Positions 19,034 through 26,905 of a stretch of 64,000 nucleotides of DNA are shown in pieces. Each line of letters starts with the position of its first letter. The first letter of the stretch is position 1. The notes under the pieces are model-generated. The model saw nothing but the letters and a program-made list of their open reading frames with translations, did not search any database and was not told the origin of the DNA. The DNA comes from Paenibacillus ihbetae. Its GTDB lineage: Bacteria; Bacillota; Bacilli; Paenibacillales; Paenibacillaceae. The DNA lies in NCBI RefSeq assembly GCF_002741055.1, contig NZ_CP016809.1:806001-870000 (forward strand), given 5' to 3'. Both the position numbers and the translations under genes were made by a program.

Positions 19034-19956
19034 ATCTTTTTATTGTATCATCGCTTGGGCATTAAAGGAATCATCCCATTTCGAGCCTGGTTTCGATTTT
19101 GCGACATTTTATGTACGAAGCACACATTAAGTCCCCTTCCGGATCCATCCTTTCATTCTTCGTAAGAAGGACATGGCATATTACCAATACGACGCAGGAT
19201 GCTCTCCCGGGGATCGTGGATTCACTCCCGCAGAAGATGATAAGGTACCGCGCAATTTATTAGTAGATGAATGAATCGACAAACACATGTTAGGCACGCT
19301 ATAAGCCATTCGTTCGATTCCTGTTATCATTGAGGCGGGGATATCCGCGCTTACGAAGCGGAAGTCTTGGCTTCCTGCGCAGCATGCGGCTTGGGCATAG
19401 ACCTGAATGAAGACTCCTGCGATTTGCGGAATGCGTACCGTTGTTTGGAATGCGACTGAACAAGCTCCCGATTTCCTCGGATCCGTGCGCGTCTCTTCTC
19501 TTTCCCCTTACCTCTTTCCTTTATCCACGTTCCTCTTTACTCTTGCCAATTGCTCTATTGGTAAGTTGGGTTAATTTCTTCATGTGCAGATTTGCCCTGC
19601 TCATCCCTGCGTATCCTGTCTTCCAAGATGATGATTGGTTAGATTTTTCCGGTCCAGATCTCCTCTTATTATTATGGTTTTATATTAATGAAAGATCACG
19701 GCTCAACCAATGGAGACTCTAATTAACCGACATATGCCTTCATTTGCCCTCAGCCGCATGCTTCTTCGAGATTACGTCATCGGGCTGTCGATACGCAAGA
19801 TCTCCGTAACCAGTCATTCCGTTCTGCTTCCTCAACATACGAAGAGGCTGCCCCCGGTCATAGACCTTATGGGACAGCCTCTTGTCAAACATCGGATCGA
19901 TTGCACGCAGCTGAGCCATTTAAATGAAGCAAATGGCGAGCGCGGACATGCGTGCT
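19034..19956. other. Gene-poor interval with short unplaced frames
   Basis: A 923-base stretch between the dynamin gene start and a 93-residue gene. It holds a short frame at 19173-19274 (33 codons, acidic, with AAGGA too close to its ATG), a Cys-rich frame reading to a stop near 19439 (CAACG ... CLECD pattern) and a pyrimidine-rich tract around 19496-19545. None has a good ribosome site. It may be promoter sequence for the dynamin gene plus remnants of decayed genes. Confidence 0.4.
19842..19883 (-). terminator. Inverted repeat, possible terminator after the 93-residue gene
   Basis: AAGAGGCTGCCCC / GGGACAGCCTCTT pair across a short loop about 75 bases past the stop codon at 19957. Neither side has a proper T-tract, so termination is uncertain. 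Confidence 0.5.
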
Positions 19957-20238
19957 TTAAGATACGACGGCTTCGTCTTCCGCCGGAATCAGAATCTCAA
20001 ACACGCTGCCGTGCTGCAGAATCGTCAAACCGCGGGATTTGTCGCGCATGACCACAACTTCCGGCTTTTGCGACATTCTTTCCAAATAGTGCTCCGGCGC
20101 TTCCCCGGAATGGCTGAAGGTTATACCCTCCACCTCTTGCTCTTCATTCTCATTCAGTTGGCTTTGGCTCTCCACCACATGCTCGAAAATATCGGAGAAC
20201 AATTCAAAGTTGTCGGTGTAAACGGAGATGCATTTCAT
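19957..20238 (-). CDS. Conserved hypothetical protein, 93 residues
   Basis: A small acidic cytoplasmic protein with no signal peptide, membrane segment or known motif. It has a beta-rich start (KCISVYTDNFELFSDIFEHV), a polar Glu/Asn/Ser middle and a second conserved-looking block (PEVVVMRDKSRGLTILQHGS followed by VFEILIP). I associate this pattern with a small protein conserved in Paenibacillus and sometimes labelled, without basis, as a transhydrogenase subunit. I assign no function. It sits 25 bases after nth on the same strand and is probably co-transcribed with it. The start is ATG at 20238, preceded by GGATGGG. Confidence 0.7.
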   Translation of the reverse strand: MKCISVYTDNFELFSDIFEHVVESQSQLNENEEQEVEGITFSHSGEAPEHYLERMSQKPEVVVMRDKSRGLTILQHGSVFEILIPAEDEAVVS

Positions 20239-20263
20239 GTGTTATCCCATCCTCTTATCTTGT

Positions 20264-20950
20264 CTATGTCTTGCTTACTTTCGGCTGTTCCTTATTCTTC
20301 CTGACTGCCGATGTTTTCATACGCTTCTTTCCTTCACGGCAGACATCGAGAAGCGGACAAATCTGGCACTGTGGATTTTGCGCTTTACAGTGGTACCTGC
20401 CGAAGAAGATAATCCGATGATGCGTGATCGTCCATTCCTCACGGGGCACACGCTTCATCAGCTTCTTCTCCACCTCCAGCACCGAATCCTTCCACGCGGC
20501 CAGACCGAGACGCTTGGATACTCGCTCGACATGCGTGTCCACTGCGATGGCCGGGACGCCGAAAGCATTGGATACGACGACATTCGCCGTCTTCCGTCCC
20601 ACGCCCGGCAGCTTGACCAGCTCGTCATGAGCTTCCGGCACCTCGCCGCCGTACTGCTCGATCAGGATCGCGCACAGGTTCTGAATATGCTTCGCCTTGT
20701 TTCGGTATAAGCCGATCCGTCGGATATCCTGCTCCAGCTCCTCAAGCGGCACCGATACGTAATCCAGCGGAGTTTTGTATTTCTGAAACAGATCCTTGGT
20801 CACTTTATTCACGGTTTCATCCGTACACTGGGCGGACAGCAGCACAGCGATGGTCAGCTCAAACGCATTGCTGTGATTCAGTTCGCAGTGTGCATCCGGA
20901 AACATCGTAGCCATCGTATCCAGAATATGCCGTACCGTTGCCGCATTCAT
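20264..20950 (-). CDS. nth: Endonuclease III (DNA glycosylase / AP lyase)
   Basis: Base-excision repair enzyme that removes oxidised pyrimidines and cleaves at the abasic site. The helix-hairpin-helix motif LPGVGRKTANVVVSNAFGVP is followed by AVDTHVERVSKRLGL with the catalytic Asp; the catalytic Lys lies upstream, in the segment around SAQCTDETVNKVTKDLFQKY. The C-terminal iron-sulfur cluster ligands are CKAQNPQCQICPLLDVC (C-x6-C-x2-C-x5-C). The 228-residue length is normal. I chose the ATG at 20950, about 10 bases after GGGAGG, over a TTG seven codons upstream. The protein ends in a basic tail (KKRMKTSAVRKNKEQPKVSK). In Bacillus nth lies with dnaD and asnS; here those genes are 29 kb away. 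Confidence 0.95.
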   Translation of the reverse strand: MNAATVRHILDTMATMFPDAHCELNHSNAFELTIAVLLSAQCTDETVNKVTKDLFQKYKTPLDYVSVPLEELEQDIRRIGLYRNKAKHIQNLCAILIEQYGGEVPEAHDELVKLPGVGRKTANVVVSNAFGVPAIAVDTHVERVSKRLGLAAWKDSVLEVEKKLMKRVPREEWTITHHRIIFFGRYHCKAQNPQCQICPLLDVCREGKKRMKTSAVRKNKEQPKVSKT

Positions 20951-20969
20951 AACATGATTTCCCTCCCGC

Positions 20970-21009
20970 AAAAAAAAATCTTGATGCGAAGAAGCCCCCG
21001 CATCAAGAC
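20970..21009 (-). terminator. Terminator after the SLH protein gene
   Basis: On the minus strand TCTTGATGCG ... CGCATCAAGA forms a perfect stem followed by nine T residues (complement of 20970-20978). It lies about 35 bases after the stop codon and just upstream of the nth start. This is one of the best terminators in the window. Confidence 0.92.
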
Positions 21010-21043
21010 GGTGTGTCTCAAGTAATCCCCGGATGATAAAATC

Positions 21044-23770
21044 CTACTGTTTTACAATCTCCACAACGACACCGTTGTTCAGGTACAGTACAATATTATC
21101 ATTTTCCTTCAGGGATTGCACGGACAAAGTCGTGTCACCTTGATGAACAAAAACTTTGTCCGACAGGGCGAAGCGGTAGTTATCGTTGATCGATTTGCGC
21201 TTCACCTGGATTTCGGAATTGCTGGCCTGCCAGAAGGAGCGCTCCAGCTTATCCATCACATTAATGATCGTCACGCCTTGAATATCCTTACGGACTTCAA
21301 CGCGATCCGAGACGGCAAGCGTGCTCAGATTCGCAGCCGTTGACCCGTTGCGGAGGACCTTCACTCCTGTGCTTACCCCGATGGCTTGGCTGTTGCCGGC
21401 GTAATCCTTCACGGTCACCACATTACCGGACGCGTCCACGTTGGTGATCTCGCCAAGCGTCAGCTTCACTTGGGTAATCGCTACGGCCGTGTTCCCTTGC
21501 AGCGAAATGTTGACCAACGTGCCAGGACGGAGGTCTGCAAGCAGGATGGCTTGTCCGCTCTCGCCCGTCAGCGTTGCTTTATCGGTATAAATATCGCTGG
21601 TCGTTCCGTTTGCTTTTACACGAATCCGGTTCTTCGAAGGCTCCGTAAAGACAACCTCGAACTGGGCAGCCGTCTTCACTTTCAACGTCTGCAGATAATC
21701 CTGGTTGGTAGACAATTGAGCTGACACTTCGTCACCTACCCGGACATCCGCCAGCGATGCGGAGGACTTGCCGAAAATTTCGACGCTCAGCGTAGTGTTA
21801 TACGGTATCTCCTCCACTTTACCGTTCGCATCCACAATCGAGATGACTCTCTTGGACGTGTTCATGCTGCTGACCTTGCCTTCGACCTTGTAAACGACTT
21901 CGAGCGACAGTGCCCGGGTCCCGATCACAGACACGCTGACTTTGCGTCCCGCCCCCAGGAGCGGCTCCACTTTGTCTAGCGTCGTGCCAGTGCTTGCTTC
22001 GAGCTTGGTCTTCTCATCCAAAATGATGACCCGCGGCTGGTTATTCGCATCACGAACGGTCAACCAGCGCGTTTTGGGATCGTAGTTCACGATGGTGGCG
22101 GCATCCAGCTGTTCCATCTGCCGGCCGGTGACCTCGATCTTGGTCACTTGCTCTTCCCCATTGATGGTCAGGAGAACCTTGTCTCCGGAAACGGCATCCG
22201 CGAGTAGATCCGAAAGCACCGGCTTGGCTACGCCGCTAACGATAATCTCAGGCTTGTCCGCCAAAAACTTCGTTTCCAGCTGCGTGCTGCCATTGCGCTT
22301 GTACGTGATCGTCTTGCCGTTCTCTTCAACCGAATACAGCATGCCTTGAACGGTACGTTCTACGCTTTGCGCAACTTCCACGGTCTGAAGAACACTGTTC
22401 TCCACGGAGAATTTTACCGTATAGCCGGCCTTCAGCTCAGCTGGAGTCAGAATTTGATTCTGGTAACGGATCACGGTCTTCTCATCCCAGGCAAACGTAT
22501 CCTCGTACCCGGTGCTGTCCTTCAGGGTCATCGTTTTATTTACGGTGTCGATGCTTGTGATGACGCCCTCGGACGCCTTATTCACCAACCCGCTCTTCAC
22601 GCGAATCGATACGATTCGTTTTTGCGGGCTGAAGGTTTCGCGCTCGATGGTAAGCAGGCTGCCCGCCGCAAGCGTCTTCGGATCAATTTTATTGCCGTTT
22701 TGATCGAGGAACAGCGTATTGGCATCATAGCTCAGCTCCTCAAAGGTGCTGCCCGTGTCAAACCAAATGACATGATTGGGCGACAGTCGTGCATATGTAC
22801 GCTCGAAACGCTCCACTTGCTGCGCGGGATCCGTGGTTTCTACGTAAGCCGCTGTTCCGTTATTCGCCACGACTACAACCTTCGTAAAAGGTTTCAGATC
22901 GGAGAATTGCTGTCTCTTCGCGGAATCCGAAGTAAAGTATGCGGTCGATGCATCCAGCTTGAACGATTGCAGCTTGCCGTCAACGTACAATTCGAGCTTG
23001 CCGTTATCCAGGGAAGCGATATAGCCTTCGTACTGGTTGGCATATTTCGTATCGATATACGCTTGCGCGCGGCTGAAGAACGTTGCCAGCTGGGCTCTCG
23101 TTACAGCCCCCTGCGGATCGAATTTATTGCCGGTAACGCCCTGGGCCAGTCCTAATTCTACCGCTACATTCACATAGCCCAGGCGATCCGGAGAAATTTT
23201 GGCATTGTCTGCAAAGCCTGTCGCATTATTCTTGGCGGCATTTGCCTCCGCGGTACGTCCGATGGAGCGCACCAGCATTTCGGTAATCCATTCCCGCGAT
23301 GCCTTCTGCGCACCCCAGATGACCTTTTCGTCCGAATAACCGGACTCCTTTTGCTTGTCGAGCAGGTTTTGCTGAAAAGCCAGTTGAACGTACTGCGTGA
23401 AATAATCGTTAACTTTAATATTTGTCGGTAATGTCGCAGCGCCGCTGCCTAGCTGATCCTGCATGCTTAAAAAGCGGATCGCCATCGTCACAGCTTCCTG
23501 CTGTGTAACCGGATCATTCGGTCTGAACTTTCCGTTGTTCCCCGTTACGATCCCTTGTGCCGCCAACTGATAAATGTACTTTTCTCCCCAATAGCCTGCA
23601 GCGACATCACTGAATGCTCTTAGGCTTGATTGCGTTGTGCTTGCTGCCGTGCCTCCCGCGGTTTCGTTTGCTGATACGGCGGAAGCGCCGCCCCCCAATG
23701 CTATAAGTCCGGCCATGACGGCGGAGACCACTTTTTTGGAATGAATATGTTTGCTGTGTCTAAGTACCAT
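21044..23770 (-). CDS. Large surface protein with three N-terminal SLH domains
   Basis: A 908-residue secreted protein. The signal peptide (KKVVSAVMAGLIALGGGASA) is followed by three S-layer homology domains at about residues 50-235: FSDVAAGYWGEKYIYQLAAQ, a diverged middle copy, and YVNVAVELGLAQGVTGNKFD ending in TRAQLATFFSRA. SLH domains bind pyruvylated secondary cell-wall polymer and anchor the protein to the wall. The remaining 670 residues form many short beta-rich modules with repeating patterns such as GVITSIDTVNKTMTLKD and EITNVDASGNVVTVKDYAG, and no recognisable catalytic domain. The start is ATG at 23770, with GGAGAGGGG upstream. It lies 77 bases after the first GerMN gene without a terminator, so it may share the amidase transcript. 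Confidence 0.85.
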   Translation of the reverse strand: MVLRHSKHIHSKKVVSAVMAGLIALGGGASAVSANETAGGTAASTTQSSLRAFSDVAAGYWGEKYIYQLAAQGIVTGNNGKFRPNDPVTQQEAVTMAIRFLSMQDQLGSGAATLPTNIKVNDYFTQYVQLAFQQNLLDKQKESGYSDEKVIWGAQKASREWITEMLVRSIGRTAEANAAKNNATGFADNAKISPDRLGYVNVAVELGLAQGVTGNKFDPQGAVTRAQLATFFSRAQAYIDTKYANQYEGYIASLDNGKLELYVDGKLQSFKLDASTAYFTSDSAKRQQFSDLKPFTKVVVVANNGTAAYVETTDPAQQVERFERTYARLSPNHVIWFDTGSTFEELSYDANTLFLDQNGNKIDPKTLAAGSLLTIERETFSPQKRIVSIRVKSGLVNKASEGVITSIDTVNKTMTLKDSTGYEDTFAWDEKTVIRYQNQILTPAELKAGYTVKFSVENSVLQTVEVAQSVERTVQGMLYSVEENGKTITYKRNGSTQLETKFLADKPEIIVSGVAKPVLSDLLADAVSGDKVLLTINGEEQVTKIEVTGRQMEQLDAATIVNYDPKTRWLTVRDANNQPRVIILDEKTKLEASTGTTLDKVEPLLGAGRKVSVSVIGTRALSLEVVYKVEGKVSSMNTSKRVISIVDANGKVEEIPYNTTLSVEIFGKSSASLADVRVGDEVSAQLSTNQDYLQTLKVKTAAQFEVVFTEPSKNRIRVKANGTTSDIYTDKATLTGESGQAILLADLRPGTLVNISLQGNTAVAITQVKLTLGEITNVDASGNVVTVKDYAGNSQAIGVSTGVKVLRNGSTAANLSTLAVSDRVEVRKDIQGVTIINVMDKLERSFWQASNSEIQVKRKSINDNYRFALSDKVFVHQGDTTLSVQSLKENDNIVLYLNNGVVVEIVKQ

Positions 23771-23847
23771 TCTCTTTCCCCTCTCCTAACTACTGCTTCA
23801 TCATATACTACTATTCGACAGCAGATCGTGATCTCCTTCAACCATCA

Positions 23848-24444
23848 TTACCGAGTCATCGGATTTTCCATATCGACGTGTCCCATCAAGGACTCCGTCT
23901 GCTGTCCGTCTACGAGAAGCTGGATCGAATCCACCTCGTCGAACTGGAAGAATGTCTTCTTAAGCGCATCGACAGCAAACGACTCCCCGCCGGCTCCCAG
24001 ATTGGCTTCGTCCGGAACGGCTACATCAATCGTCAGCTTCCCGCCTTCGAATTGAACCGAATGAAGCTGGATTTTCTCCCACAGCGGAAGCTTGTCCGCA
24101 TCGCTGCTCTGCTGAAGCGTCTTGAATGCGGCCTCGTATTTCCCAAGCTCATCCTTATAGGAAATCTCAGCCGAACCTTCGACCAGCTCCATCATTTCGG
24201 GATCGGTATAATACGCTTTGATGCTCTCCGTCTTCATTTCGGGCGCAGTCGCTTCGTTTCCGGCACCTGACGTTCCGCCCGAGCCGTTCGTCACGCCGCC
24301 GCTTCCCTGGCCTGTCTGATCTTCGGGTGCAGGAGTTACCTGCTCCGGCGTATCGTCCGGCGCAGCTCCGGGCTTCTGTCCGCAGCCGGCGCCGATCAGC
24401 ATGACAGCTGCCAGAAATCCGGCCGACCATATTTTTTTGTTCAA
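23848..24444 (-). CDS. GerMN-domain lipoprotein (copy A)
   Basis: A 198-residue exported lipoprotein. It starts at TTG 24444, preceded by GGAGGTGGCGATT, and has a lipobox, LIGAGC. A Pro/Gly/Thr-rich linker follows, then one GerMN domain with the blocks IKAYYTDPEMMELVE, EANLGAGGESFAVDALKKT and VDSIQLLVDGQQTESLMGHV. GerMN domains occur in GerM, which is needed in Bacillus for sporulation and for linking SpoIIQ-SpoIIIA channel parts. Here it stands alone as a lipoprotein, so a sporulation role is only inferred. It is 38 bases after amidase A and is a paralogue of the gene at 26065. Confidence 0.88.
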   Translation of the reverse strand: MNKKIWSAGFLAAVMLIGAGCGQKPGAAPDDTPEQVTPAPEDQTGQGSGGVTNGSGGTSGAGNEATAPEMKTESIKAYYTDPEMMELVEGSAEISYKDELGKYEAAFKTLQQSSDADKLPLWEKIQLHSVQFEGGKLTIDVAVPDEANLGAGGESFAVDALKKTFFQFDEVDSIQLLVDGQQTESLMGHVDMENPMTR

Positions 24445-24482
24445 AATCGCCACCTCCTGCAAATTACGCTGGACTTGTCTCA

Positions 24483-25862
24483 TCAATTCACATTCAAATA
24501 ATTTTTAATACCGCGAACAATGGCCGCTGCCACACGATCCTGGGTTGCGGGATCAAACAGCTTGCTCTCGTCGGTCTTGTTGCTCATGAAGCCGACTTCC
24601 AGCAGCGCTCCCGGCATCTTCGTCTCACGAATGACATGGAAATTGCCGTATCTTACTCCGCGGTCCTTCAAGCCCATGGCCTTGACGATTTCTTTGTGCA
24701 AGGCGGCTGCCAGCGCTTTGTCGGATTGGTCGTAATAATACGTTTCCGTGCCCGTTGCGGCGGAGGGGCCGCTGTTCGCATGTATCGATATGAAAACGTC
24801 CGCTTTCAGATCGTTCGCCAATTTTGCGCGATCCTTCAGCTCGAGAAATTTATCCGTGCTTCGGGTCAACACAACATCAATATTCGGTTCATTCGCAAGC
24901 AGCTTCTCGACCTTCAGCGCCATGGCAAGGTTGAAATCCTTCTCCCTCTTCTTCGTAACGCCGATCGCACCCGGATCATGATCCCCATGACCGGCATCAA
25001 TCACGACGACCTTTTTGCCGCCGGTACCCGGTGATGGATCTGTGGCGGCAGTCAATGCCACGGTCAAGATCCCGGAGCCGTTCTCAAGTCCGGAAACCGT
25101 ATAGTTTGCCGGTTGGTTCAGATCAAGCACGATCCTAACCGTGAGCGGGCTGCTGTTAAAGAGCGAATAACGAACCGACTTTACGTCGGAGTACCCGGAC
25201 ACCGTCATTTGTCCGATTTTGTTCACTTCGTCATAATCGTTCATGGTGCCGAAGCTGTCAGAAAACTCCGTATTTACCATATCAATGACGATCCGGTCCG
25301 GATTGCTCAGCTTCGAAATGCTCGGTTTGGCATTACCAGTGACTGCAACCATCAGTTTATTGTCGCTAAAGGTGATGCCGTCTACTGTGGCCGTATGAGC
25401 ACCGGCGTCTCCATCCGGGATGCTTCCTGTATATCCGGAAGTCAAATGCACCGATTTCGTCCCATTGTCCCATCGAACCTGCAGCCCCATCTGTTCACTG
25501 ACAAATCGAATCGGAACGATCGTCGTCCCGCCTCGAAGAATCGGGGCTTTGGTCATTTGGACCCGCTGCCCGTTGATGTCGGCATACTGGCTTCCGATGG
25601 TCATCGTTACTGTCTGGGATCCGTCTTGGACAATTACCGTTTTGGCTGCCTTACTCCAATCAACCTGAAAGCCAAGATTCTCGGATACGATTCGGATCGG
25701 CACCATGACCGTCCCATTGATGTTCTCCACCTTGGCACCCGATGACACATTGATTTGTTGACTGTCCAGGTAAATTTTTGCGCTGTACGAACTTGCATCC
25801 GCCATCTTAGGAAACGCAATCATCATGACAACCAGAAACAATAAAAAACCGAACTTCTTCAT
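24483..25862 (-). CDS. N-acetylmuramoyl-L-alanine amidase with AMIN and stalk domains (copy A)
   Basis: A 459-residue secreted cell-wall hydrolase. After a signal peptide (FGFLLFLVVMMIAFPKMADA) come two copper-amine-oxidase-N-type repeats (MVPIRIVSENLGFQVDWSKA and IVPIRFVSEQMGLQVRWDNG), an AMIN domain (about residues 155-270) and a C-terminal Amidase_3 domain. The zinc ligands are seen in VVIDAGHGDHDPGAIG (His), KREKDFNLAMALKVEKL (Glu) and VFISIHANSG (His); LLEVGFMSNKTDESKL carries the catalytic Glu. It cleaves the amide between N-acetylmuramic acid and L-alanine in peptidoglycan. The start is ATG at 25862, with GGGGTGAAGG upstream. It is followed by the GerMN lipoprotein; the same gene pair is repeated next door. 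Confidence 0.93.
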   Translation of the reverse strand: MKKFGFLLFLVVMMIAFPKMADASSYSAKIYLDSQQINVSSGAKVENINGTVMVPIRIVSENLGFQVDWSKAAKTVIVQDGSQTVTMTIGSQYADINGQRVQMTKAPILRGGTTIVPIRFVSEQMGLQVRWDNGTKSVHLTSGYTGSIPDGDAGAHTATVDGITFSDNKLMVAVTGNAKPSISKLSNPDRIVIDMVNTEFSDSFGTMNDYDEVNKIGQMTVSGYSDVKSVRYSLFNSSPLTVRIVLDLNQPANYTVSGLENGSGILTVALTAATDPSPGTGGKKVVVIDAGHGDHDPGAIGVTKKREKDFNLAMALKVEKLLANEPNIDVVLTRSTDKFLELKDRAKLANDLKADVFISIHANSGPSAATGTETYYYDQSDKALAAALHKEIVKAMGLKDRGVRYGNFHVIRETKMPGALLEVGFMSNKTDESKLFDPATQDRVAAAIVRGIKNYLNVN

Positions 25863-25989
25863 CCTTCACCCCTACCATCCTATTATTTTGCCATAGATTG
25901 GCGTTTCTGCAATCGGCCTGTACGACATTACCTGACAAACTATAGACGCTAACCCTTGCTGAAAGTTGCGAAATTGTTCCCATATTACC

Positions 25990-26027
25990 AAAAAAAACTC
26001 CTACTTCATCACTGAAATAGGAGTTTT
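25990..26027 (-). terminator. Terminator after GerMN copy B
   Basis: On the minus strand AAAACTCCTATTTCA and TGAAGTAGGAGTTTTTTTT form a hairpin with a four-base loop and a T-tract. It separates the upstream duplicated module (copy B) from amidase copy A. Confidence 0.9.
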
Positions 26028-26064
26028 GACTTTCATATATGAGAAACCAAATAGTTCTGCGGTA

Positions 26065-26778
26065 TTAATTCCGGGTCATCGGGTGTTCAAGCTCCACATG
26101 CCCCATCAAGCTTTCGATCTGCTGTCCGTCAACCAGCAATTCGATCGATTTGACCTCTTCAAATTGGAAAAAGGTTTTCTGCAAGGCGTCGATGGCAAAC
26201 ATTTCGCCGCCGGCACCCAAATTCGCCTCAGCCGGCTTGCTGATGTCGAGCGTCAATGCACCTTGATCGAACTTTAGCGACTTCAACGTAATTTTATCCG
26301 ACCATAACGGGTTAAGGGATGCGTCGGAGCTTGTTTGAAGGGCTTCGAATGCTTTTTTATACTTATCCTCGTCACCCGCGTAGGTGATTTCACGGCTTGT
26401 CTCTTTTAGCTCCATAATCTCCGGGTCGGTATAGTAAAGCTTGATGCTCGACTTATTCTCAGGGTTGACGGCGGCATCTACCTTCTCGGGTTCAGTCGGA
26501 GGCGTCTTTTCTCCGCCGGCCGGTGTTGTTGTTGTAGTTGTTGTGCTTTCCCCGCCGGACGCAGTGCTGCCTGTTCCCTCCCCTGCTCCCGCGTTAACCG
26601 GTTCAACTGCTTCTTCCTCGTTCACTTGGTCAGCCGCCTTATCGCCTGGATCCGCCTGATCCACATCCGCGGTCTGTTCCGGGGTATCGGCGGGGGCTGC
26701 AGCCGGCTTCTGGCCGCAGCCTGCGCTAAAAACAAGCAGCAGCGCCAGCATTCCTGTCATCCAGTATTTCTTGTTCAT
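26065..26778 (-). CDS. GerMN-domain lipoprotein (copy B)
   Basis: A 237-residue lipoprotein with the same design as the gene at 23848: signal peptide and lipobox FSAGC, then a linker of about 90 residues rich in Glu, Pro, Thr and Ala (a TTTTTT run is visible), then one GerMN domain (IKLYYTDPEIMELKETSREI, PAEANLGAGGEMFAIDALQK, VKSIELLVDGQQIESLMGHV). The two GerMN domains are clearly homologous, while the linkers differ in length and composition. The start is ATG at 26778, with GAGGGGG upstream. The gene lies 127 bases after amidase copy B and ends at a strong terminator. Confidence 0.88.
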   Translation of the reverse strand: MNKKYWMTGMLALLLVFSAGCGQKPAAAPADTPEQTADVDQADPGDKAADQVNEEEAVEPVNAGAGEGTGSTASGGESTTTTTTTPAGGEKTPPTEPEKVDAAVNPENKSSIKLYYTDPEIMELKETSREITYAGDEDKYKKAFEALQTSSDASLNPLWSDKITLKSLKFDQGALTLDISKPAEANLGAGGEMFAIDALQKTFFQFEEVKSIELLVDGQQIESLMGHVELEHPMTRN

Positions 26779-26905
26779 CGTTGTGTCCCCCTCTAGGTTC
26801 ATAAAATCTTGTACAGGTAATTGTACGTGAAGGAAGTGTTCGGGTCTCATCATTTTTGATCAGTCCTATGTAAGTGGTCCCGGATCGATGAGCCTTAATA
26901 AAACC

